64,000 nt of DNA from positions 121,231 to 185,230 of the forward strand of contig CAXTJQ010000008.1 in NCBI GenBank assembly GCA_964244725.1, given 5' to 3'. This document shows, in pieces, positions 45,311-54,994 of this stretch (position 1 is its first letter; every line of letters starts with the position of its first letter). The DNA is from Kumtagia sp964244725. GTDB lineage: Bacteria; Pseudomonadota; Alphaproteobacteria; Rhizobiales; Rhizobiaceae. Position numbers and translations under genes: made by a program. The notes below the pieces were generated by a model. That model was not told the origin of the DNA. It ran no database searches and saw only the letters and a program-made list of their open reading frames with translations.

Positions 45311-46484
45311 CGCACGGCATGTGGCGTGGAAAAGGGGCGGCATCAAGTTTTGCGGGGCGTGGGCCGGCGCAGGTTTCCAAAACGCCGGCAGGCGCTACCG
45401 TCCCGCTCCCGCGCGCTCCAGATTGAGCGCCAGCAGCCTCGCCAGCGCCGCGTCGGTCGAAATGTCCTCCGGCCAGCCATAGGCGGCGGCGACCGCCCGG
45501 TCGAGCGCGTCATGCAGCGAAGCCAGCCATTGCGGGCGCTGGTTGTAGAGTTTGGTCAGCGTACGCTCCCTGAGCTTGGTCGCAGCTTCGGCGTTCTTCG
45601 GCAGGATGCGGTCGGATATCTCACCGGCGTTTCGCCGGGCGCAACGGTCGGGATGATTTCGGGAACGATGTCGACGAGGTCGGGCGGATTGAGCCAGGCG
45701 CGGCGCTTGGCGTCGAGATCCTTCGCCGCCTCCGCGATCCGCTGCGCATGTGGGTCGTCTGCGTACGACGAAGCGGGCAGGTTCGGCGTCAGCCCTTCGG
45801 GAAAGGGGAAGGTCTCGAAGGTAGTGGTGGGGGTGTAGCGCGGATCGTTGCCGACGCCGAGCCATGTCCCCAGCCGCAGCGACCATTGCTCGTGAAAGCG
45901 TGAATGCAGAATGCCGAAGGCCGTGTCGTCATCGCGGGCAATGGCGATAAGTTGATGATCAGCGCAAGTTGGCGATCCATCAAAAGAGAACATTCGGTGC
46001 TTCGCGACAGTGGGAGTGTCGACGAAGCGTCTTAGCTTTTCCATGGCGTTCCACATTGCCGGCCTCGGCTCGACATGCCGCCACCAAGTCCTGGCATAGC
46101 TTTCGCGATTATTTTTCTCCCGAACCGGCTTGATATGGTCCAGCGCATAGGCGAACGGCTCCTGATAGAGCGCCGCCTGCGCCTCGCTCATCGTCCAGCC
46201 GAAATCGATGATCCACATATCGCGCGGCCTGCGCGTCACATCGAGCCCGTTGACCCAAGGTTTCAGCACGTCGCTGTTGGGCCGACCGTTCGGATTGAGC
46301 GGCTCGCGCAGCCAGGCGCGGGTGAGGCTCCCGGGGATGTCGAACGCGCCGCCCTTCGTGTCGCCCATGAACGCCACCCCCGCATTCTCCCTCAGCCTCC
46401 TCGCCATCGTGAGGTCGCTGGCGCTTGCCGTCAGGTCCGAAAAGATCGCCGGCACGGGAAGGCCGTTGAGGCGGGGCAGGGCGG

Positions 46485-46629
46485 CTCCCTCCCCCTGCGG
46501 GGGAGGGTCCGGCCGCAGGCCGGGGGTGGGGTCGTTTCCGCCGGGCGCCGCGTCGGAAAGATGGGCGGGCGCTGCCGATGCGACCCCACCCGGCGGCTGC
46601 GCCGCCACCCTCCCCCGCGGGGGGAGGGA
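46485..46629. repeat. Palindromic element B inserted in frame in the RM gene
   Basis: GGGAGGGTCC-type arms repeat in inverted order: CTCCCTCCCCCTGCGGGGGA at the left and TCCCCCGCGGGGGGAGGGA at the right, with an inner pair GGGTGGGGTCG / CGACCCCACCC. The whole element of about 145 bases encodes roughly residues 657-706 of the enzyme (Pro/Gly/Ala-rich), with no frame break. Elements of this style are widespread as intergenic repeats in Rhizobiales genomes. Confidence 0.8.
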
Positions 46630-47020
46630 CCGGCCCGCAAAACAAATCAGACTCACACGCACCGCCGCGCCGTCGACGATCCACGGCTCGTCGCTCCACG
46701 CCTCGAAGATGGTCGCGTCGGCCATCAGCCGCTCCAGCACCTTGCGGTTGGCCCCGCCGCGGATGGAGTTGGTCGAGACCAGCCCCGCCGCCCTGGCTCG
46801 CCCGGCCGCGATCTGCGCGCGCGCCTTTTCGAACCAGTAGGTGACCAGGTCGGCCTCGCGCGGCACGGCCTTGTCGAAGACGGAAAACAACGTTTCGACG
46901 GCCGCGTCGCCCAGCTTCTCGCGCAGCTTCTTGCCGCCCAGGAACGGCGGGTTGCCGACGATGAATTCGGCTTCCGGCCAGGCGGCTTCGACGAAGCGCG
47001 GCGTTGGCGATCGGCTTCTC

Positions 47021-47145
47021 CCTTCTCCCCTTGAGGGAGAAGGTGTCGCCGAGGGCGACGGATGAGGGGTGTTCCCGCTTGACGAAGACCCCTCATCCGT
47101 CTCGCCGCTTCGCGGCTCGCCACCTTCTCCCTCAAGGGGAGAAGG
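47021..47145. repeat. Palindromic element A inserted in frame in the RM gene
   Basis: The first 25 bases (47021-47045, beginning CCTTCTCCCCTTGAGGGAGA) and the last 25 (47121-47145) are exact reverse complements. A second inner pair, GACGGATGAGGGGT and ACCCCTCATCCGTC, also matches exactly. This 125-base nested palindrome encodes the Ser/Pro/Gly/Glu-rich insert at about residues 484-527 of the enzyme, between methyltransferase motif I and motif IV. Confidence 0.88.
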
Positions 47146-48634
47146 AAGAATCTCCGTCACAAGCGCATCCCGGCATTCAATGTTGTCCAGCCGGCGCAGG
47201 ATCGGGTCGTCCTTGGCGTAGATGCCGTTCCTGATCTTCCATTGGATGTAGCCGATCCAGATCGTCGTGCGCGCAAGTTCCGCCGCTAGCGGATTGATCT
47301 CGATGCCCAGCACGATCTCCGGCCCGACGAAGAGCGGCGTGTTGGAAAGCCCAAGCGCCTCGGTCTCCAGCACCACGCGGTTCTCGATGTCCTTGACGGC
47401 ATGAAGCGCGAGATACAGGAAATTGCCCGACCCGCAGGCCGGATCGAGGATTCTGACCGCGCGCAACCGTTCGAGGAATTTCTCCCGCAGCGCTTCCGCC
47501 TGCGCGCGCAGCCGAACCGCTTGCTTGTCGGCGACCGCCCGGTCGCCTCGGCTCTGCGTTTTCGGCGTCAGGCTCTCGGCCTGCATGGCCAGCGGCTCGA
47601 TCTCTGCCTTGACCGCGGCCCATTCGGCCAGCAACGGACGGATGACCACTGGCTCGACGATTTTCATGATCTTGACGGGATCGGTGTAGTGCGCGCCGAT
47701 CTGTTTGCGCTTGTCGGGATCGAGAAAGCGCTCGAACAGCGTGCCGAAGATCGTCGGGTCGATCTGGTCCCAGCGCATGGACCCCAGCGCCACCAGAAGG
47801 TCGATCTCGCCATGCGCGAGTTCCAGCGCGCGGCGATCGTCGAAGAGCCCGCCGTTGAAGCGCGAAATGTCCTCGATGCCGTGCAGGCCGCCCGTCTGCA
47901 TGGCGACGAACAACTGGTCGAGCATCTGGCGGGCGCGATCCGGGCGCTTCGACGCCTGACGCAACAGCTTGGTGAAATAATCTTCCGGCAGCAGCTTCGC
48001 GTGCTGGGCGAAGAAACAGAAAACAAGCTGGTTGACGAAATGCGCGACCTCGATCCGGTCCATGTAGCGATGCTGCAGCCGCTCGACGATCGCCGTGAAG
48101 CGCTTCGCCGCTTCTTCCGTCAGCGACGCGCGGGTTTTTTGCGGTTTCAGCCTGTCGGGATCGTGGAAGACCGCATGAATGATCGCGCGCTTTTCGACAT
48201 CGAGCAGGTCCTCCAGCGACAGCGTGATGGTCGTTGGAATCGTGTTGGTCCAGGCTGTGACAATCTTGAAATGTTCAGTGTCGCAGGCAACGTGCAGCGG
48301 CGGGTTTTCGAGCGCGGAGGCGTAGCGCGTCAGTTGCTCGAGCGCGACATCGAGGTTGCGCTTGCGCTTCTTGTACTCCCAGGCGAAGTAACCGCTCTTC
48401 CAGACATCGGCGAACCCGTCGCCGCCGCCGGTCTTGGCGACGCCTTTCTCGAACGCGTAGCTTTCGCCGGTCCGGTCGGCCTCGGCGGGCGTCGGGTGGT
48501 CGAACAGCCGGCAGAGGTCGATGAAATGCTCCTGCGCCGAGGCGCGCTCGGTAAGCTGGTTATCCTGCCATTTGCGGATGAATTCATGCGGCGTCATGGC
48601 GCGCACATAAGCTCAATTCGGCTGCCGCGTCACG

Positions 48635-49546
48635 CTACGCCAAACAGCACTTCTTGAACTTTTTCCCGCTGCCGCAGGGGCACGGATCGTTGCGGCCGAC
48701 GTCCTTGTATGGATTGTTTGCAATGAACGGCGCGTCGAAGATCGAACGCATTTCGCTCTCGTCGGCCATTGCGGCCAGCCGCTTGCGCTCTTCGCGATAC
48801 GCCTCGGAATAGCCGTACCAGTCAGACAGTTCGGATATCGTGTTTCCGAAAGGCCGATATTTCCGCTCCGCCTTCCAGCATTGCGGGTCGGCCAATGTCT
48901 TCGACAACTGCCGCTCGAAGTCCCTGATGCTGACGTTCGGCGTATCCATGATGGATGTTATGGCCGCACCGCTCGGCAGATGTCGCCTCGCATAGTCCTG
49001 CATTTCGCTGAACCCCAGCGCGGTCACGGAATCGGCCCAGGACGACCAGCCGAAATCGCTCGAGTCGAGACCGACGCGCGAGGGGTATTCCGTGAGGAAC
49101 GCCTTTGCATGCTCCCGCGACATGGTCCCGGTCAGCGCGCGATAGGTCCATGCGTCGAACAGGGAATTGCGCACGTATTCTTCGATTCCGGTGTCCGCCA
49201 GCGCCGCTTCGAGGGCCGGGGCGTTATCCCCCATCAACGAAATCACCACGTTGCCGAGCGACTCCGTAGTGCTGTCGCCCAGCAGCTCGTCGATTTCACC
49301 CGGCGGCAGCGCGAGCACCCTCATCAACGGAGGGAACGCGCGCTCGTCGCCAATCTCGGCCAGAACGTGGACAAGCACGGACAACGAGTCGTCTTCGTCG
49401 TCGCTGGATTTGGTTGCCGCGATCCGTTCCAGCAACGGTATGGCCATGTCGACGAATGTCCCGGGCGCGTCGAGCGCCGCCTTGATGGCCTCTTCCGGAA
49501 CCGTTTCGGATCGAGCAAAGCCGCGGATGATCTCGTCGAACGTCAT
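48635..49546 (-). CDS. DUF1186 protein with C-terminal SEC-C zinc motif
   Basis: The product has 303 residues. The DUF1186 helical domain (about 1-250; ETVPEEAIKAALDAPGTFVD, FPPLMRVLALPPGEIDELLG) is followed by a SEC-C motif ending VGRNDPCPCGSGKKFKKCC, which binds zinc as in SecA. The likely role is protein-protein interaction; the partner is unknown. The start at 49546 (MTFDEIIRGF) is the family start; the frame opens further upstream. It lies upstream of the RM gene on the same strand, about 40 bases apart, and might be carried with it. Confidence 0.85.
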   Translation of the reverse strand: MTFDEIIRGFARSETVPEEAIKAALDAPGTFVDMAIPLLERIAATKSSDDEDDSLSVLVHVLAEIGDERAFPPLMRVLALPPGEIDELLGDSTTESLGNVVISLMGDNAPALEAALADTGIEEYVRNSLFDAWTYRALTGTMSREHAKAFLTEYPSRVGLDSSDFGWSSWADSVTALGFSEMQDYARRHLPSGAAITSIMDTPNVSIRDFERQLSKTLADPQCWKAERKYRPFGNTISELSDWYGYSEAYREERKRLAAMADESEMRSIFDAPFIANNPYKDVGRNDPCPCGSGKKFKKCCLA

Positions 49547-49872
49547 GGCCAGTCCCCGTGCTCTCTCTTCCGATCCAGTGGACGATCTGTTGGATGATCT
49601 GTCAGATATTTTCGCGGCAAGGCGTCGGCGCGCGGCGCGGCGATGGTTGCATTTCCTCCAAAGCATCCGGTTTCCAGGGGTTCCATAGCCAAACATCCTC
49701 CCCTATAGAACCCGCTTAGCCTCATATTTTTCGCCTCGCGCGCCAGACCAGCGCCAGGGAACGGTTTGCTTTCCTTCCGCCGAAGGGCTGCGCGGCCTCA
49801 TGGCTTGCGCGAGCGGAAAAAGTAGACTGTCCCCGGCGTGTCCCCGGCGCGGCTTACGCCGGACCTTCGCCC

Positions 49873-52800
49873 ATGCCCAAGCGCGCCGATCTCAAATCGA
49901 TCCTGATCATCGGCGCGGGGCCGATCGTCATCGGCCAGGCGTGCGAGTTCGATTATTCCGGCACCCAGGCGTGCAAGGCCCTCAAGGCCGAGGGCTACCG
50001 CGTCATCCTGGTCAATTCCAATCCGGCCACGATCATGACCGACCCGGAACTCGCCGATGCGACCTATATCGAGCCGATCACGCCCGAGGTGGTGGCGAAA
50101 ATCATCGCGCGCGAGCGGCCGGACGCGCTGCTGCCGACCATGGGCGGGCAGACGGCGCTCAACACCGCTCTGTCGCTGCGCCGCATGGGCGTGCTGGAGC
50201 GCTACAATGTCGAGATGATCGGCGCGGACGCCGACGCGATCGACAAGGCCGAGGACCGTTCCCTGTTCCGCGAGGCGATGGCCAAGATCGGCCTGGAAAC
50301 GCCAAAATCCATGCTCGCCAATGCGTCCGCCGCCAAGGAGGCCGACCGCAGGACGCACGAGGCCGAGCGCGCTGCCTTGAAGGCGGACGCGCCCGCCAAT
50401 CTCGACGCCGAACTCGACGCGCTGGAAACCCGCTGGAACCTCGGCGAGGGCGACCGCAAGCAGCGCTACGTCAACCATGCGCTGGGCATCGCCGGCCAGG
50501 CGCTCGACACGATCGGCCTGCCGGCGATCATCCGCCCGTCCTTCACCATGGGCGGCACCGGCGGCGGCATCGCCTACAACCGCGCGGAATTCTACGACAT
50601 CGTCGCGTCCGGCCTCGACGCCTCGCCGACCACGGAAGTGCTGATCGAGGAGTCGGTGCTCGGCTGGAAGGAATACGAGATGGAGGTGGTGCGCGACCGC
50701 GCCGACAACTGCATCATCGTCTGCTCGATCGAGAACATCGACCCGATGGGCGTCCACACGGGCGATTCGATCACCGTCGCCCCGGCGCTCACGCTCTCCG
50801 ACAAGGAATATCAGATGATGCGCAACGCCTCTATTCGCGTGCTGCGCGAGATCGGCGTGGAGACCGGCGGGTCGAACGTGCAGTTCGCCGTCAATCCGGT
50901 GGACGGCCGGCTGGTCGTCATCGAGATGAACCCTCGCGTCTCGCGCAGTTCCGCCTTGGCCTCCAAGGCCACCGGCTTTCCGATCGCCAAGATCGCCGCG
51001 AAACTGTCGGTCGGCTACACGCTGGACGAGCTCGAGAACGACATCACCGGCGGCGCGACGCCGGCCTCGTTCGAGCCGTCAATCGATTACGTCGTGACCA
51101 AGATCCCGCGCTTCGCCTTCGAGAAATTCCCGGGCGCGAGCCAGACGCTGACCACGGCGATGAAGTCGGTCGGCGAGGTCATGGCGATCGGCCGCACTTT
51201 CCAGGAATCGCTGCAGAAGGCGCTGCGGGGCCTTGAGACGGGTCTGACCGGACTCGACGAGATCGAGATTCCCGGCGCGACCGGCCCTGAATCCCGCAAT
51301 GCGATCCGCGCGGCGCTCGGCACGCCGACGCCCGACCGGCTGCGCATGGTGGCGCAGGCGATCCGGCTGGGCGCGTCGCTGGAGGACGTGCACGACATGT
51401 GCCGGATCGACCCGTGGTTCCTCGACCAGATCGCCGGCATCGTCGCCATGGAAGCGCGGGTGCGTGAGCACGGCCTGCCCAAGGACGCCGCCAATCTGCG
51501 CATGCTGAAGGGCATGGGATTCTCCGACGCGCGGCTCGCCTCGCTAACGAAGACGGAAGAGGCGTCGGTGTTTCGCGCGCGCGAAAGGCTCGGCGTTCAC
51601 CCGGTCTACAAGCGCATCGACACCTGCGCGGCCGAATTCGCCTCGCCGACGCCCTACATGTACTCGACCTACGAGACGCCGTTCGCGGGCGCAACGCGCT
51701 CCGAGGCGCAGGTCTCTTCGCGGAAAAAGGTCGTGATCCTCGGCGGCGGACCGAACCGCATCGGCCAGGGCATCGAGTTCGATTATTGCTGCTGCCACGC
51801 CGCGTTCGCCTTGAGGGACGCCGGCTTCGAGGCGATCATGATCAACTGCAACCCGGAAACCGTCTCGACCGACTACGACACCTCCGACCGGCTCTATTTC
51901 GAGCCGCTGACCGCCGAGGACGTGCTGGAAATCCTGCGCGTCGAAAAGGAATCGGGCGAGCTGCTCGGCGTCATCGTCCAGTTCGGCGGCCAGACGCCGC
52001 TGAAGATCGCGGCGGCATTGGAAAACGCCGGCATCCCGATCCTCGGCACCTCGCCCGATATGATCGACCTCGCCGAGGACCGCGACCGCTTCCAGAAGCT
52101 CCTGCGCAAGCTCGACCTCACGCAACCGCGCAACGGCATCGCCTGGTCCGTCGAGCAGGCGCGCACGGTCGCTTCGGAGATCGGCTTCCCGCTGGTCGTG
52201 CGCCCGTCCTACGTGCTCGGCGGCCGCGCCATGCAGATCATCCACGACGAGGGCATGCTGCAATCCTACCTGCTCGACACGGTGCCGGGTCTCGTGCCGG
52301 AGGATATCAAGCAGAAATACCCCAACGACAAGACCGGCCAGATCAACACGCTGCTCGGCAAGAACCCGCTGCTGTTCGACACCTATCTGTCGGGCGCCAT
52401 CGAGGTCGACGTCGACTGCCTCTGCGACGGGACGGACATTTTCGTGACCGGCATCATGGAGCATATCGAGGAGGCCGGCATCCATTCGGGCGATTCGGCC
52501 TGCTCGCTGCCGGTCTATTCGCTCCCCGACGCGATCGTCGACGAACTCGAGCGCCAGACGGCGGCGCTGGCGCGGGCGCTGCATGTCGGCGGGCTGATGA
52601 ACGTGCAGTTCGCGGTCAAGGACGGCGTGATCTACATCCTCGAGGTCAACCCGCGCGCCAGCCGCACCGTGCCGTTCGTGGCTAAGACCATCGGCCGTCC
52701 GATCGCCAAGATCGCGGCGCGCATCATGGCCGGCGAAAGCCTCGACGCGGCCTTCGCGCATTACGGCGAAAAGCCCGACCCGCGCAAGATGGGCCATATC

Positions 52801-53352
52801 GCGGTCAAGGAGGCGGTGTTCCCCTTCGCCAAATTGCCCGGCGTCGACATCCTGCTCGGGCCGGAGATGAAGTCGACCGGCGAGGTCATGGGCCTCGACC
52901 GCGATTTCGCGCTCGCCTTCGCCAAGAGCCAACTGGGAGCCGGTGTGGATCTCCCCCGTTCGGGAACGCTGTTCGTCTCGGTGCGCGACGAGGACAAGCC
53001 GGGCGTGCTGCCCTCGGTCCAGCGCCTCGCCGATCTCGGTTTCCGCGTGATGGCTACCGGCGGCACGGCGCGCTTCCTCGCCGAGAACGGCGTTGCGACC
53101 GTCAGGATCAACAAGGTGCTGGAGGGCCGGCCGCATATCGAGGACGCGATCCGCAACCGCCAGGTGCAGATCGTCTTCAACACCACCGACGGCCAGAAGG
53201 CGCTGTCGGATTCCAAATCGCTGCGCCGCGCGACCCTGATGCAGAAGGTGCCCTACTACACGACGCTGTCGGGCGCCGCGGCCGTGACGCAGGCGATCGC
53301 CGCGCTGAAGGCGGGGAGCCTGGAGGTGCGGCCGCTGCAGGCGTATTTTTGA
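49873..53352 (+). CDS. carB: Carbamoyl-phosphate synthase large subunit
   Basis: The product has 1159 residues, slightly longer than the 1070-1080 of Escherichia coli, as in other Rhizobiales (insert around residues 155-205). Two homologous ATP-grasp halves are visible: GAGPIVIGQACEFDYSGTQA and KVVILGGGPNRIGQGIEFDY. Metal/ATP loops include VIEMNPRVSRSSALASKATG and ILEVNPRASRTVPFVAKTIG. The C-terminal allosteric MGS domain (about 1010-1150) ends in YYTTLSGAAAVTQAIAALK. With CarA it makes carbamoyl phosphate from glutamine, bicarbonate and two ATP. A palindromic repeat follows its stop. Confidence 0.98.
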   Translation: MPKRADLKSILIIGAGPIVIGQACEFDYSGTQACKALKAEGYRVILVNSNPATIMTDPELADATYIEPITPEVVAKIIARERPDALLPTMGGQTALNTALSLRRMGVLERYNVEMIGADADAIDKAEDRSLFREAMAKIGLETPKSMLANASAAKEADRRTHEAERAALKADAPANLDAELDALETRWNLGEGDRKQRYVNHALGIAGQALDTIGLPAIIRPSFTMGGTGGGIAYNRAEFYDIVASGLDASPTTEVLIEESVLGWKEYEMEVVRDRADNCIIVCSIENIDPMGVHTGDSITVAPALTLSDKEYQMMRNASIRVLREIGVETGGSNVQFAVNPVDGRLVVIEMNPRVSRSSALASKATGFPIAKIAAKLSVGYTLDELENDITGGATPASFEPSIDYVVTKIPRFAFEKFPGASQTLTTAMKSVGEVMAIGRTFQESLQKALRGLETGLTGLDEIEIPGATGPESRNAIRAALGTPTPDRLRMVAQAIRLGASLEDVHDMCRIDPWFLDQIAGIVAMEARVREHGLPKDAANLRMLKGMGFSDARLASLTKTEEASVFRARERLGVHPVYKRIDTCAAEFASPTPYMYSTYETPFAGATRSEAQVSSRKKVVILGGGPNRIGQGIEFDYCCCHAAFALRDAGFEAIMINCNPETVSTDYDTSDRLYFEPLTAEDVLEILRVEKESGELLGVIVQFGGQTPLKIAAALENAGIPILGTSPDMIDLAEDRDRFQKLLRKLDLTQPRNGIAWSVEQARTVASEIGFPLVVRPSYVLGGRAMQIIHDEGMLQSYLLDTVPGLVPEDIKQKYPNDKTGQINTLLGKNPLLFDTYLSGAIEVDVDCLCDGTDIFVTGIMEHIEEAGIHSGDSACSLPVYSLPDAIVDELERQTAALARALHVGGLMNVQFAVKDGVIYILEVNPRASRTVPFVAKTIGRPIAKIAARIMAGESLDAAFAHYGEKPDPRKMGHIAVKEAVFPFAKLPGVDILLGPEMKSTGEVMGLDRDFALAFAKSQLGAGVDLPRSGTLFVSVRDEDKPGVLPSVQRLADLGFRVMATGGTARFLAENGVATVRINKVLEGRPHIEDAIRNRQVQIVFNTTDGQKALSDSKSLRRATLMQKVPYYTTLSGAAAVTQAIAALKAGSLEVRPLQAYF

Positions 53353-53365
53353 GGTTGAAGAGCTT

Positions 53366-53421
53366 CTCCTCTCCCCGTTCACGAGGAGAGGATGCCGGCA
53401 GGCAGGTAAGGGGCAGCGCAG
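53366..53421. repeat. Intergenic palindromic repeat after carB
   Basis: TCCTCTCC and GGAGAGGA arms with a 10-base loop form an 8-bp hairpin, followed by the tail TGCCGGCAGGCAGGTAAGGGG. The element belongs to a family I recognise as widespread in Rhizobiales intergenic regions. It may also serve as the 3' end of carB transcription. Confidence 0.65.
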
Positions 53422-53469
53422 ACTGATGTGACGAATGTCTCACCAATCACCGCGACGAAAGAGTATTTG

Positions 53470-53637
53470 ATGCTCAAGAATAGCCGCGATATCATCAAGC
53501 GACTGAAGGACGATGGTTTCCAACTCATCGCGATGCGCGGGTCGCATCATAAGTTTCGCCGAGAGGGCCGGGTCGTCGTCGTGACGCATCCGCGCAAGGA
53601 CATTCCGGCCGACACGGTGCGGTCGATTTATGTGTAA
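53470..53637 (+). CDS. hicA: HicA-type mRNA interferase, C-terminally shortened
   Basis: The product has 55 residues. MLKNSRDIIKRLKDDGFQLI, then the catalytic-His block RGSHHKFRREG, and VVVVTHPRKDIPADTVRSIY are standard HicA. The usual ending of the family (about seven more residues, AGWTKD type) is present in the DNA but is cut off by a TAA in the place of a Gln codon. The fold core and the active His remain, so activity cannot be excluded. The frame opens at 53428; the family start is the ATG at 53470. Confidence 0.88.
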   Translation: MLKNSRDIIKRLKDDGFQLIAMRGSHHKFRREGRVVVVTHPRKDIPADTVRSIYV

Positions 53638-53663
53638 GCCGGTTGGACCAAGGATTGATCAGC

Positions 53664-53942
53664 ATGACCCATTACATCGCCCTCATCCACAAGGAAGCCG
53701 AAAGCGGTTACGGGGTCTCCTTCCCGGACGTTCCAGGCGTCATCGCGGTCGCAGATACGCTGGACGAAGCGTTGGACGAGGCATCGATTGCGCTCGGTTT
53801 TGCCTTCGAGGATTGGGAGGGGGCTTGGCCCGTTCGGCGGTCGCTGGACGCCTTGCGCGCCGATCGCGACTTTCTAGAGTCGTCCGCCTATGCGGTCGTC
53901 GCGGCGGTAGCGCCGGCGGACGGGTTGGTCGCGGCGGCCTAG
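53664..53942 (+). CDS. hicB: HicB-type antitoxin
   Basis: The product has 92 residues. The partial RNase H-like fold begins MTHYIALIHKEAESGYGVSF and continues PDVPGVIAVADTLDEALDEA, the classic HicB pattern. A short C-terminal region (residues 60-92) is Ala-rich and lacks a clear RHH or HTH motif. It neutralises HicA and represses the operon in known systems. It follows hicA by about 25 bases in the original hicAB order. Confidence 0.9.
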   Translation: MTHYIALIHKEAESGYGVSFPDVPGVIAVADTLDEALDEASIALGFAFEDWEGAWPVRRSLDALRADRDFLESSAYAVVAAVAPADGLVAAA

Positions 53943-54068
53943 CAGGCGTCTTCAAACCTCTTATCCCCCCACAGCCGCATCGGCGTCTCCCCCTTTGGCG
54001 ACCCGCTGCATGTGGGCGATCGCCGCCATGTAAGTATTCCATTTGAGCACCCGCGCAGAACAACTCGA

Positions 54069-54284
54069 ATGCGAGGTGCCGGGGTCTCCCTCCGAATGCC
54101 GCGGATGGTCATGCGGGTCGGCGGCAGACCGAAAACCTGGATGATGCTGTTTTCGGCGAAGCTCGACCCGCGCGACGTCAGGGATTTCTATTTCGGGGAG
54201 GATCGGCTTGCCGCCCTCTACCGGTCCGCGCCTGCCGACTTCGACGTCGAGATCCGCGCGAGGCTTTGGCCGACGCCCAGTTGA
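54069..54284 (+). CDS. Possible small protein, unknown
   Basis: A 71-residue frame in the gap between hicB and the DUF2945 gene. The C-terminal half (LDPRDVRDFYFGEDRLAALY, SAPADFDVEIRARLW) has natural-looking composition and GC-rich third positions. I see no ribosome site and no family; the first 25 residues look random. It may be a gene fragment. The gap otherwise contains nothing I can call. Confidence 0.35.
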   Translation: MRGAGVSLRMPRMVMRVGGRPKTWMMLFSAKLDPRDVRDFYFGEDRLAALYRSAPADFDVEIRARLWPTPS

Positions 54285-54394
54285 GCGGCCGGGAGGGACG
54301 GCGGCCTCTCCGCTGCGTCCACGCACCCGGCCGCGCGCGGCCAGGGAACGATTCGGCCATCCGGTGATTTGACGCATTCGAAAAGGAGCGTCGC

Positions 54395-54610
54395 ATGGCC
54401 AAGTTTCGCAAGGGCACGAAAGTCACCTGGAAGTGGGGGGCGCACACCGCCGAGGGCAAGATCGCCGAGAGCTTCACCGAGGATGTCGAGCGTACGATCA
54501 AGGGCGAGCACGTCAAGCGCAAGGCCTCGAAGGACGAGCCCGCCTATCTGGTCGAGCAGGAGGACGGCGGCAAGGCGCTGAAGAGCCATTCGGAGCTCGA
54601 AAAGGCATGA
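54395..54610 (+). CDS. DUF2945 (hypervirulence-associated TUDOR-like) protein
   Basis: The product has 71 residues. FRKGTKVTWKWGAHTAEGKI, the HVKRKASKDEPAYLVEQED middle and ALKSHSELEK end are the DUF2945 family, a small beta-barrel similar to TUDOR domains. The molecular function is unknown. A GGAG precedes the ATG at good spacing. The stop overlaps the next start (ATGA at 54607-54610), so the two are coupled. Confidence 0.93.
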   Translation: MAKFRKGTKVTWKWGAHTAEGKIAESFTEDVERTIKGEHVKRKASKDEPAYLVEQEDGGKALKSHSELEKA

Positions 54611-54936
54611 GCGACAAGCAGCGCGTGCCGCCGGAGGCGGTCGCCAAGGCGGCGGCGCACGGGCTTGAGCTGCGGCAAAAATTCAAGCGCGGCGGCACCA
54701 GCGTCGGCGCGGGCCGTGCCGGCGACCTCAAGGCGCGCAAGCCGGTGTCCGACGACATCGTCCGGCGCATGGTCAGCTATTTCGCCCGCCACCAGGTCGA
54801 CAAGCGGGGCAAGAATTTCGGCAACGAGGACGACCCGTCGGCCGGCTATATAGCCTGGCTTCTCTGGGGCGGCGACGCCGGCAAGAGCTGGTGCGAGGCC
54901 GAGAAAGCCAAACTGCAAAAGGCGGCGAAGGACTGA
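54607..54936 (+). CDS. Small conserved protein coupled to DUF2945
   Basis: The product has 109 residues. It shows a conserved pattern I have seen in many soil-bacterial and phage-related proteins: FKRGGTSVGAGRAGDLKARK, RMVSYFARHQVDKRGKN, then AGYIAWLLWGGDAGKSWCEA. No family name or function is known to me. Translational coupling with the DUF2945 gene suggests a joint role. It is soluble, basic at the centre, without a signal peptide. Confidence 0.85.
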   Translation: MSDKQRVPPEAVAKAAAHGLELRQKFKRGGTSVGAGRAGDLKARKPVSDDIVRRMVSYFARHQVDKRGKNFGNEDDPSAGYIAWLLWGGDAGKSWCEAEKAKLQKAAKD

Positions 54937-54994
54937 CGATCTTGTTCCGGCCGTATCCAGGCTGCATTGGAATGCCGCCGAACGGGGGATAAGA

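Larger units (their letters stand above)
45395..48597 (-). pseudogene. MmeI-type (type IIL) restriction-modification enzyme, frameshifted
   Basis: One polypeptide carries an N-terminal PD-(D/E)XK nuclease (Asp64, Glu74, Lys76 in FADVWKSGYFAWEYKK), a helical region, and an N6-adenine methyltransferase (motif I DPACGSGNFL at 385-394; motif IV NPPF at 549-552), then a target-recognition region. The main frame ends at 45556 with an unrelated tail after PGETPVRYP. The expected ending (DRILPKNAEAATKLRERTLT, LYNQRPQWLASLHDALD) continues in another frame to 45395, so a one-base frameshift lies near 45611-45622. The coding region also contains two in-frame palindromic insertions. A sequencing error is the alternative to a real mutation. 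No separate specificity or nuclease gene is needed for this type. Confidence 0.82.
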
